From positions 425,501 through 489,500 of the forward strand of contig CAJNDS010002135.1 in the NCBI GenBank assembly GCA_905221605.1: 64,000 nucleotides of DNA. Reading direction: 5' to 3'. Shown here in pieces: positions 23,301 through 35,300 of the stretch. Position numbers and translations under genes: made by a program. The stretch's first letter is position 1. Every line of letters starts with the position of its first letter. Origin of the DNA: Symbiodinium natans. Its lineage: Eukaryota > Sar > Dinophyceae > Suessiales > Symbiodiniaceae. The notes under the pieces are model-generated. The model saw nothing but the letters and a program-made list of their open reading frames with translations, was not told where the DNA came from and did not search any database.

Positions 23301-26300
23301 TCTGTAGCAAGGCTGTCTGTCTCAGCTTCTGGAGCTGCAAAAAATCTTAAAAGACACCTGCCTCTCTGAAGACCCAGGCCGGAAGGAGCTGTCTGTCTCA
23401 GCTCTTGGAGTTGCAGCAATCTCAAAGGAGATCTGCTTCTCCAAAGACTGAAGCTCTGGCTTCTGGAGCTCTTTCAAGCCAGCTCAGCTGAAAAGTCTTC
23501 TCTGCAATGGAACTCTTGAGCAATCTTCAGCAACATTGTCGATTCCTGGCCAGCTCAATTTTGCAATTGTCACCCCATTATTATTTTCATCGAACCCCCC
23601 TACATGGGTTTGTTTACACACATCAGCCCAAAAACCCAGGCTTAAGGGATTCAGGCAGGGATCGGGGTTCGGGGTCTAGTAATCTTCTAGGACAATTTCA
23701 GCTTGCTTCCCCCCCCATATGTATGCCCTATGTGACTCTTCGTAACCTCACACACCCCTTGTCGAAGCCCCCTCGCGTGAGGGTGCATCCCCTGAAGCTG
23801 CCCTGAGCGATGCCCGCAACCCCGTCCTAAACCCTAAACCCTAAACCCTAAACCCCAAACCCTAAACCCTAAACCCTAAACCGTCACTCTGAGAGAGGAG
23901 ATGGGTGCAGAGCTTGGCAGAGAAGTCGGGTACCGAATCCGCCGCGTGGCCGCAGCACGAGGGTTCACTGGCAGGTTGGGTGAACCCTGAACCCGGAACC
24001 CTAAGCCCCAAACACTAAAGAAGCCCAGGCCCTCAGGCCTTTTGAGCCGCCGTGCCTTCTCATGGAATCCTCAGCCCTACGACCTATCTTGTGTGAGCAT
24101 TTGCGCCCAAAGCCCCACGCCTTTCTGCCCGTCGGAGCCCCGCACCCTGTTTTTCGGCTGGAGGTTTAGGGTTCAGGGCTCAGGGTTGAGGGATTAGGGT
24201 TTACAGTTTAGGGCATTCTTCGGCTTTGGGGTTTCTGGTGTAGGACTTAGAGGTTTCAGAGGTTTGAGGGTTTGGAGTTGAGGGTTCCCTCAACCCTCAA
24301 CCCTCAACCCTAAACCCTAGACCCTAGACCCGAGCCCCTAAACCCTAAACCCCAAGCCCTAAATCCTAAACCCCAAACCTCAAACCCCAAACCAAACCCC
24401 ATGCCCTGCCTGGCCTACCTAGGCTTTGACGCCTGCGTCAGCCCGGGGAGCACCCGAATAGAATTCATGCCGCCTGGGCTGTGAATCCGTTTGGTTTTGT
24501 GTGTGTGTGTGTGTGCGCTTTATGTTAGGGTCGCAGGTCTTTGGGTTCCGGGTTTCGGGTTTTGGGTTTAGGGAGGGAGGGCTTAGGGTAGAGACCTTCG
24601 GGAGGTATGTGCCCCTTGCATCGTTCTTCTACAGCCTTGATACAGTACTCCCACATACCCACTTATATAGAAACCCTTCATGCTTCCCTTCCCTAAAAGC
24701 TCCCGTATACTTCCAGACCCTGTAAACCCAATCCCCCGTCTCCTGAACCCTATATCTTAAACCCTAAATCCCAAACCCTAAACCCTAAACCCTAAACCCT
24801 AGACCCTAAACCCTAAACCCTAAACCCTAAACCCCAAACCCTAAACCCTAAACCCTAAACGTCGGGCCAAGGACAGAGGGCATCCTCTTGCGTGAGATGC
24901 TCTCCGACCCTTTGCTGACGCGATTTAGCGCCCTGGTTCAAAGATCAGGCATGGTTTAGGGTTTAGGGTTTAGGGTTTAGGGGTTTTGGGGTTTTGGGGT
25001 TTTGGGGTTTTGGGGTTTGAGGGTTTGAGGGTTTGAGGGTTTGAGGGTTTGCGGGTTTGAGGGTTTGAGGGTTTGAGGGTTTGAGGGTTTGCGGGTTTGA
25101 GGGTTTGAGGGTTTGAGGGTTTGAGGGTTTTAGGGTTTTAGGGCTTTAGGGATTAAACCCAAAAAGCCCCCAAACCCTAGTTGGGTAGAACTGTTTAGGA
25201 TTCAACAAAAAGTGTCAAACCCAGAGCCCCGAACTCCAAACCCTCTGCAGTGAACTTTGCAGGCCCCTAAGCTCTAAACCCTAAACCCGAAACCTTAAAC
25301 CCCAAACCCTAATCCTAAACCCCAAACCCTAAACCCCAAACCCTAAACCCTAAACCCTAGACCCTAAGCCCTAAAGTCCCAGGCGTTGTTGTCATCGATG
25401 AGGCGCACGAGCGGAGCTCCAATACGGACTTGCTGCTCGGGCTGCCGCCTGTCAGCACTCGGGCTTGGGGTTTAGGGTTTAGGGTTTAGGGTTTAGGATT
25501 TAGGGTTTAGGGTGTAGGGTTTAGGGTTTAGGGCTTAGGGCTACGCCTTTCAGTCGGCTGAAGTGTCTTTGGGGCTCAAGCTCAGACCGACATCCTAAAC
25601 TTCAAACACCTAACCCTCAACCCTACACCCTACACCCTACACCCTACACCCTACACCCTAAACCCTAAACCCTAAACCCTAAACCCGAAACCCGAAACCC
25701 TAAACCCTAAACCCGAAACCCTAAACCCTATTGTAGGGTACCACCCAAAAAGGGACCACACAGGGAACTTGCCTCTTCTCCCTGCTTAGGCTGAAGAAGA
25801 TCTGCCGTAAGCGGCCGCGACTGAGGCGCCTGTGGAGGGTTTTGGGCATTTAGGGTTTAGGGTTTAGGGTTTAGGGCTTAGGGCTTAAGGCTTAAGTTTA
25901 GGGGGTTGTGAGGCGTTTAGGGCTCTGGGGGTATGCTGTTTAGGGGTTTCAAGGTGTTTAGTGTTTCGGGGTTTTAGGGGTTTTGAGGTGTCCAGTGCTG
26001 TCAGGGGGTGTAGGGGTCCAGGCGCTTGGATCTTCTGTGTGGGCGCGGGCACGCCTCCTGCTGGACCCCCAACTCCCCAAAGTCCACAGCCGTGAGGCTT
26101 ACGAAATCATTCGCCTCAAGACCCCTCCCCCTTTGCACCCGCAGGGTTTGTTGTTTCTAGATAGACTTTCCGATGGTTCAACCGTAAGTTCTCAGCCCTA
26201 AACCCTAAAACCTAAACCCTAAACCCTTAACCCTAAACCCTAAACCCTAAACCCTAAACCCTAGAGGGAGCTTGAGCCTGAGCGTCGACTTCTCTTTTCG

Positions 26301-29300
26301 CTCCCAGGCTCGTGGTGGCCTCCGCCACCGTAGATGCCTTGGCCTTCCTGCCCTTCGCCCGAGCTCCGGGGATGCTTTGGGGGCTTCAGGGGTTCGGGGG
26401 GTTGGGGTTTTAGGGTTCAGGGTTCAGGGTTTAGGGTTTCGGGTTTAGGGTTTAGGGTTTAGGGTTTCGGGTTTAGGGTTTAGGGTTTAGGGCTTGGGTC
26501 AGTCCTTGCAGGGGAGCCTTCTGTGTCTAAACCCCACATCCTGCAAGCGAAGCCGAAGTTTCAGGGTTTCGAGCGTTAGGAGCCTAAGGTTTCAATGGGT
26601 GGCTGAGGACAAGAAACCCCAAAACGCCTGAACCCTAAACCCTAAACCCTAAACCCTAAACCCTAAACCCTAAACCCTAAACCCTAAACCCTAAACCCTA
26701 AACCCTAAACCCTAAACCCCCTAAACCCTAAACCCTAAACCCTAAACCCTAAACCCTAAACCCTAAACCCTAAACCCTAAACCCTAAACCCTAAACCCCA
26801 AACCCCTAACCCTAAACCCTAAACCCTAAACCCTAAACCCTAAAACCCTAAAACCCTAAACCCTAAATCCTAAATCCTAAACCCTAAACCCTAAACCCTA
26901 AACCCTAAAACCCTAAACCCTAAATCCCTAAACCCTAAAACCCCTAAAGACCTGAAAGCTCCAGAGGAACTTCTTCCGGAGGGGCGCCAAAGTTAGCGCA
27001 GGCCGCGCCCCCAAACTGCGTTCCTTTGCTGGGCGTTGGATTCTGGGGTTTAGGGTTTAGGGTTTGGGGTTTGGGGTTTAGGGTTTAGGGCTTGTAGGGC
27101 GTTTCGGGACTTTTCAGGTAAGCAAGGCTTCATTTTCCATGGGATTGAACCTTAAGCCCTCAAGCCCATGTCCCACAAAGTGGGTCAGTAGCATGTAGGG
27201 GGCAGATCCGCTTCTTCAGTCAAGGGATGAAGACTCGTGCCCCTAACGTTGTACCCCTAAATGTTACCCTGAATATACTCCTAGTATGGCCCTTACATTC
27301 CCTTAGGGATCCTTAAAAACGGGCCCCAAAACCCAAGGGTACAACCTTAAGGGTCCAAGCCAGTCCAAGGTAGAACCCCTAGACTCAGTAAGCCTAGAGA
27401 CCGCAGTGCACCCCAGAACCGCCTCCCTGAAGTAGCACCCGAAACTCCAAACCTATCCATGAGCCCTTTGCAAGCCCGGGGTTTAGGGTTTAGTGTTGGG
27501 CATCTGGAGTTATCTGGGTCTCAAGGGCTTGTGCAAAGTCAGCATCAAACGCGGCCATGGCATGCGACGGGGTCGCGTGGCTTCTTTTGTTCTGCAATTC
27601 ACAACGATCAAGCGTACAGCCATGATCTTTACACTGTACATGCTCTGGCTCCGTGCCGTTGTTTTGAACACATGTGCCCTATGGCATATACGTGACGGCT
27701 CAAGGGTCCATACGTAGCCAACCCCTTTGGTTTTGTACACACACGGCGGAGGCATGCGGCCCACGTACTTCCCTGACTCCTTCAAGTCACTCCCGCGCAT
27801 CAACACTCCTCCTCGTTTTGGAAGCTCTGACAAAATGTCATCTTCGATGCGCTTCTTGGCCCGGTTCTTCAAGGGGAGGATCTCCAAAAGGGAGACGATA
27901 GTACAGGGGGTATCCCTCTGCACAACATGTACAATATCGCAACTTCCGAAGTCTCTCCTTGTTCGCATGCCTCAAGCCATAACACTCTTGCCGAACGTGA
28001 ACTCGATCTCCATGCTCCGCAACATAGAGCGCCGCCGACAAACCTCGGAAAGTCAGCTTCTCTTTTGCTGCACGGGCCGTTGTTATACTGTTTTCTTCCT
28101 GTTGTTCTGGCACCAGTGATGTAGACGACGAGGACGCCTGCTGCCTCGCTGCTGGCGGGCAAGCCGGGGCTGATGACACACCCTCTGACTGCATTTCCTC
28201 CTCCTCCGCACTCGCCAGTTCACGCTGTAGGGCTCGAGCTGCTTGATCCCTTATCTTTGCTAGTCTTCTGGCCCTTTTTGCGCGTGCTTCTTCACGATCT
28301 CCCCACATCCACGTAGCCAGGCCCTTCAGGAATTCCCATACTCCAAGCAAAGCCACACCGCCGACTACCACACAGACGTAGAACTCCAAACTTCCATCCA
28401 ACTCCACCGGCTTCTTGAACTCCTTCTCGGCGTCCGCTCCCTTCACCATTGTCATTGCCAACATCATCGCCATGATCTTCACTGCCTCAAGCTTTGACAC
28501 CGCATTCGCTGGTCGGCTTTCACTGACATCGTGCTCCTTGGCGAACTCATCTGCCGAAACCATGCCCCAAAGGCGCCGGAGTACAAGTAGTCTGGCAGCT
28601 GGAACTGGCTTGGTCCCCAAATCTGCTGGTTGCCCTTCTCCAGGTTCGTGATGTAGGGATATCCGCTGAGCGAGCACCTCTTGGCGAAGGTACCTCGCCC
28701 TCACCCGGAGGTGACGAGTCTTCCAAGTACCCGGTGCGGTACTTGCAAGTCCCAGAGCAGCAGTGTTGTCGACCTTGATGGCCTGGCCCACATCGCTCTG
28801 CACCTCCGTGGCCCACGCCTGGATGCCCAGGCCTAGCTGGTGCGCGGCAATCAGCTCGTACAACTCTGACTCCGCCGTAGACAGCGTTATCAGAGCTTGT
28901 TTTGTCATTCTCCACGCTACGAAGCCTCCGAAGAGCGATACGGCGCTGCAGCCAAAGGATTTTCCGCTCCCCGGGGCGAAGCTTGCATCCGAGAAAGTCT
29001 CCACCGCCTGCTGCGACCCACGATAGACCAAGCCAATCTCCGGGGTGTCGAGGAGGTAACGACGCACCTGGTGCGCCAACCGCACCGCAGCTTCTGGTTT
29101 GCGGGTCGCCATCCCACACACATAGCTCGTGGCAAAGCTGATGTCTGGCCTAGTACGCGTGGCCAGCCATAGCAATTCTCCAGCGGCTGTTTGGGCTGCT
29201 CGAATACCCTCTTGATCCACGCCACACTCTTCTTCCTCATCTTCTTCCCACTGCGGGATGAGCTCTTTCGTCGCCGGCACCTTCGAGGGTTTTTCGGACT

Positions 29301-32300
29301 CCATCCCACACTCTCGAACCAGGTCTGCGATGTACCCACCCTGGCTGATGTGGTAGTGGACCTCATCTCCACAGCAGCGGCTTCGCACCTCCATTCCGAG
29401 GTAACGGACAGGCCTTTGGCCTACCCATTCCAACTCCGAGCATTTCCATCCTTCACCATCACCTTCTCCTTGGGTGAGCCAGGCATACATGCTCTTGATT
29501 TCATCATTCTTGCCCAGGAACATCACGTCATCCACGTAGACGATCATCATTGCCAATGTTTCCGTTTCATCATCTACGGGCACCAACCTCCACACCGCGG
29601 GGTCCGTGTCCATCTGGGCAGACTTACACTCCCTTTCTCCCACGCGAATCCTTGCCTTCTTGATGCGTCGATCGCGAAAATTCCCCCACAATCGCGGCGC
29701 TTCCTTCAAGCCGTACAGAAGCCTTTCGACCAGGTAGGCAGTGTTTGGAGGAGCACACCCCGCATCCACCACAACCTTGGGGACTGTGATGGCATATCGC
29801 ACACTGGACTCTGACATCGGCGTCAGAGTAAATGCCGAATTGATGTCCGTAACTGCCGCGCTCCATTTCCTTTGGGCCGCAAACGCCAGGCCACAGCGTA
29901 GGCTCTCTGCGCTGGCGGCAGACGTGAACACCTCGGTGTCTCCCTTGATGTAGTTGCCGCAGATGACCAGTCTCGTCTTTCTCTTGTACATGCTGTTCTC
30001 GGCAATTACCTCTTTGTCAGGCGTCCTCCTTTCCTCATCTCCACCATCTTGCACGACCGGCACCGCAGCGGCATCAGGAGGCTTCACTGTGTGCACCGTC
30101 TTGGCCGGGACCAATGTTATTTCTCCTTGGTCTTGTAGCCGCTTCGCATCAGAGAGGGGAATCGGGACCAGGGTGCCATTGCCCGTCAAGTGGCCGACCT
30201 CCTTGGATATGCTTGGCACCCACACGGGTAAATGTGTCTTCACCTCTGGAAGTGCTACTGTGTGCGTCACGGTGAGGGGCTCCTTCAGGTTTCTCAGGAT
30301 GTCCTCCACGTTTTCCGTGGTAGCATCCGCCGCCACCTTTGCAAGGCGAACTCCCCTTTCCCTTATCTCCTTGAGGGACTTCTCTTCTCGCTCGCACACG
30401 TCATTGGACAAGATCTCCTGGACGAAGTCTAACTCCTCCTCTGCGTCAACCAACCTTTCATTCATCTCCACGTCAATGCCCTCGCCTCCTTCTTCTCTTT
30501 GATCCGCGCAAGCAGCTTCATGGATGATGAACGCCTTTAACGCCATAGCCCTTTCTTCCCAATACCTCTTTTCCTCCTTATTCATAGGCAATGTAGGCAT
30601 CGGGGATAGGATCTCTTCCTTGACGTTCTCCTCCTCAGGCTGGTATCGCATCGACCAACTCGTGCTCAAGCTCACCTTTCCCCCGGGGATCATCAACACA
30701 TCCTCTCTTCTCCCACCACATTCTTTGCCATGGCCCTCACGTTGAGTAGCATCCTCCCCATTGCTCGTTGATGGCTCCAAGCCCCAACATCCCAAGCTCT
30801 TCAAGTACTCCACCTTGTCGACATCCAGCTTGTGCGCTCCCGCAATCGTGAAGCCAACCACCAACATCCGAGGACCACTTTCTCCAAGGACTGGCTCATG
30901 TAGCCTCGATGGGTTCACCTTCACAGGCCTCGTGAATTCTATCACTTGCCCAGGCACTTCCTTTCCGTTGACGCATCGTGTCTGGTACTCGCCCTTGAAC
31001 TCGTCCCCCACCTTCAGCTCCTGCCAGACCCCACTTCCCTTTGTCACCGCCAACGGGGACACCAAATTGCTCGACTCCTTTTTGTTGTAGCTATCCCTGT
31101 GGATTGGCATAACGGCATTCTTTACCAGGACGATCGACGTGAAGCCTTCTCCCGGGAAGTCATGGCGTAGCAGTTCACAAGCCGCTTCCACCTCCTTCTC
31201 ATACTTCTTTGTCGCGTTGGTAACATTCACGATGCCGCCATGTTGGTATGCGCCAAGCGTCAGGTACGCCACATCGTCCGATGTCATTGAGCTCTCTCGA
31301 AGCTGTGGTCGCTTAGCAATCGCCTCCTTGCTAGACCAGATTGTAGAAGCCATCAATGTCTCCACCAGTTGCTTTCTCCCCCCATCTTGATGAACTTTCA
31401 GCTCCCGAACTTCTGGGTCCCGCAAGGTGGTCTTCCCCCGAACTCTTCTCCCGGGTTCCACTAAGTCCACAGCATACTCAGGAGGCATCTCCTCAATGTA
31501 CTCGTCGTCCCGGACCAGGCGGATATGCAAAGTCCTCAGCCAAGTCCCATCCTGTAGCAAGACCACATGTCCTTCACGAACGTCTTCCGTAGGGCCCAGA
31601 TAGATTCCCTTTTCCCACCTGAGGTCGAAAGGTCCATGGTCCTTCTTCGACTTGATCCACACCTCGGAACCAAAGCGCACCTTCTTCGCGGGCCTTGCCA
31701 GCATTCTCCTGTTATGCGCATCACACGCCTCCTTCATCGCACATGGCCAGTACTTCTTCTCCACGTTCTTGGCGCTCAACAAAAGGCGTGCCTTAGCTTT
31801 CAACCATTTCACTCCTCCTTCAGCGACCGCGTTCTGGGAAGGCGCACAACCTTCCGTGAATGTCTGGAAGACGTCCCTCTCCCGACACCACTTTTGTAAT
31901 GGCTTGGTACGGAACTCCTTGGCCCTGTCCGAGTGGCTTCGGGACAACGGCATGCCACTCGCCTTCAGCGTGACATAGATGTCCTGGACTGCCTCTAGGA
32001 TCTCCTTCCCGCGGTGCTTCTCCAATGGGATTGCAAATCGAAGGGTCTGAAACTCCATGGGCCTTTTCAAATCCCCGACCAGCTTCTTCCACTTTTCTTC
32101 TTGCGCCTTTATCTCTCCATCTCCTTCATGCTCTCCAGGTTCTTCTTCCTCTTCCTCTTCGTAGGTCTTGAACCATTCGTTTCCCTCCTCCTCAGCTTCG
32201 CCTCGGGGATCACCACCTGAATCTGGAGAGACTGCTTCTGGAACGCCACTTGGATCTGGAGAGACTGCTTCTGGAACGCCACCTGGATCTGGAGAGACTG

Positions 32301-35300
32301 CTTTTGGAACGCCACCTGGATCTGGAGAGACTGCTTCTGGAACGCCACTTGGATCTGGAGAGACTGCTTTTGGAACGCCGCCTGGATCTGGAGAGACTGC
32401 TTCTGGAACGCCACTTGGATCTGGAGAGACTGCTTCTGGAACGCCACCTGGAGGTATTGGCTCGTCCTTCCGCACAGAGTATCCCTTCGGGTACACATAT
32501 GTACCGGCCAGCACGAAACGATACCTTCGTCCCTTCTTCTCATCCACTCCCTGGTCTCTGAACGCCCCTGCAATGTCCAGACTCAGTACATAGGCATCCC
32601 TGTGAAGCACCTTCCTCGCCGGTCTCCCTGTCCCCGACGCTGCCAGGCACACCGAGCAGTCCCTTCTGTACGGCCAGTGTCCGGCATCGAGATGCTCTCT
32701 CCATTCCGCCGTCTCCTTGGCTGACATGGCCCTTGCTTGAACCACACTTCCTCGAAGCCTTCTTTGCAAGAGTGCCCTCGCAATCTCTTTCCGCAGACCC
32801 GGTGCCCACGCTGCCATTGCCGATGACGAAGTAGGCTTTGGAACCTCCCGGCGTGTGTCCCTAGCATGAAGGTTCAAGTCCATGTTCGCCAAAAACACCG
32901 AAGGTTTCCGTTGCTCATGACCATATGCCCCTTGATCAAACTGGTACTTCTCGAGGTCCACCTCGTCCTTCAGCGCCCTCATGAAGTGCGTCCTCCAGAT
33001 CGACGGACATATCGCCCACAGGTCTGACTCAGGATCAAGGAATTCCCTTGGGTCCTCCGGGTGCTCCATGCCAAAGTCGACCTTATCAAATCTCCACTCC
33101 TCCTTATCGTCCTCGCCACAGCCAGCCTCTGCCACCAGCCACAGCCAGACCATTCTCAAGATCAGGAGGTTGTCACCCTTGACCAGCGCCTCATCTTCTG
33201 CGCATAGGTGAGGAAGACCCCATAGGAATTGGTCTGATCTCACCGGCCTCGGCATCCTTGCAGCCTTTCTTTCTAGTTCACGATGTCGAAGTAGGGAAAA
33301 CGTCCTACACGGAGGCCCCCCGACAACTGCCTTGATCCTGCCCTGCGCCGCTGCCCATAGCAAGAAGGCGTACAGCTCATTGTCCAACAAGTCCCAACCC
33401 GCAGCGACGTCGATCTCCAAGGTCTCGCATGCCGCCTGCTTGATAGGGTCTCCCTTGACCCCTGGGCCAGCGAACAAGTGAACCACCCATTCAGGTGCCC
33501 TCCATAACTGCCTCCGTCTCGCTCTGTTCAACGGCATCTTCTTCAGAAGCTTCCAGGCTGCCTGTGGGGAATCCGGGATCATCTCCACGATCTTGCCCTT
33601 TTCCTCCACCGGAACATGCTGCATAAACGGGGCCTCAAACACTGCTCTCAGCCCATCCGCCTTATCCCCTGACCGCACATACTCCTGAAGATAGCCCTTC
33701 CAGTCCGTAGGCCTTTTCTGCTTGGCTGCCATGATCGCCGCCTTGAGCTCCACCATGGACTTGAGGCTTGCCTCCACAGACTGCGACTCCAATTCTGCTA
33801 TCAGCCTCAACGCGTCACATTCTCGAACCTCCGGGCACGATGATCTTGTAAACACCTGAATCTCCGGGCGAGATTCATGACGAAGACGGCAACCCTTGCT
33901 GTTCCACACGAACTCATAGCCCAGGGATTTGACCAAGGAACCCAAGGGAACTATTGGCTGAGCCTCATCTGCCAGGATCACACCGCTGTTGGTTTGAGGA
34001 AGCTTGACTCTCTGGTCTCCTGCTAGCGTTACCTCCGCCTTGATGCAGCCGTCAAGCTCACTTTGTGATGTTGCCGGGCGTAGCGCATGAGTAGCTCCTG
34101 AATCCAAGAGCCCCATCCTCCCATCATCTTCCTCACCACGTACCCCACAACTCCTTAAGGCAGTATCCCAGTCCAGGCCCTTCTTCAACGAGGGAATGTC
34201 CTTCATGTTGCGCTCGGGGCACTGCATGGCCTTCATCGTCGGAGCCTTTTGCTGCCCCTCAATGAAAGCCTTCATCATTCGGTGCGCATTCTCCAGAAGC
34301 TGATCCACGGGCACTCCTTGCACAGGGTCCTCTGCAGCCACACTCGACGAACTTGACGAGGTTGGTACCGTCGTTGTCGCCGTAGACAAAGTTTCCGCAG
34401 CCTCCATCACCTTCTGGATCGTTGGAGTCTCTTGCGCTCCATCACTTCGCTTCGGTGACCCGGCCCCCGTCTTTGTTGTATTCGAAGAGGTTGGCGTGTC
34501 AGTCTTCGCCTTCGTAGGACAGCTCTTCGAAGTGTGCTGCTTGCTCCCGCATGTCCAGCACCTTTCCCTCTTTTCCTTGTCCATGATGTGCTCGAACTTA
34601 CACGATTTCCCCCGCCTGCACCCCTCGTCCGTCAGGAAGAACTTACAGGGCTTCTGTTGTCCGCCTTGAGGAACACCTTCACGGACTCCACCTTGCGCTT
34701 CAGGTGTCTTTCCACCGATTGCTTTCATCCTGGGATTAACCGGGCTGTTGCTGCTTCCATCACCTGTTTGTGCGTTCCCTTTCTTTGGTGCCCTTCGCAT
34801 AGCCAGCTGCTCGAACTCTGCCAGGTACGCACGGTGGATAGCCAACACGCCATCAGCAGAAGGAGTGATGTCGACCTTGAGGTGGTACCTGAGGAGCTGC
34901 GTCCGAAACGTCACCTCTGAGTTCTCCTGCAAGGGCTTGCGCACCAACCCATCCAGCGCCTTCAGGAGGATCGAAGGGTCTGGGGTAATCAACGACAGGT
35001 CACCCGCTCGCTGAAACACACGATGCCAGTGCCGCAACAGCTCCACGGCTTCTTGCGGAGAACCTGCAGACCCTGGTTCTTCGAGTCGACGCAGCAACTG
35101 CGACTTCTCTGTCGCAGACCCAGGACGGTAAAGCACCATCAGCCTGCACAGAACTTCCAGGGTAGATCTCGCTCGGGTCGCCACAAGTTCACGCCTGATC
35201 TCCTCCGGGACTGCGCCAAGGATCAAGCTTGCCCCCCTCCTGTCCACTCGAGTCCACCTGGATTCCATCAGGTCCTTTGAAGCCACCGGCTTCATGGCAA

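Noticed and set aside
25560-25600. Spliced-leader-like TTTGGGGCTCAAG
   Set aside because: It only partly resembles the dinoflagellate spliced-leader end and lies in an intron without a donor in the right place.
17630-26946. A real chromosome end
   Set aside because: The TTTAGGG/CCCTAAA arrays are short, degenerate, in both orientations, and separated by exons of one gene, so they are interstitial.
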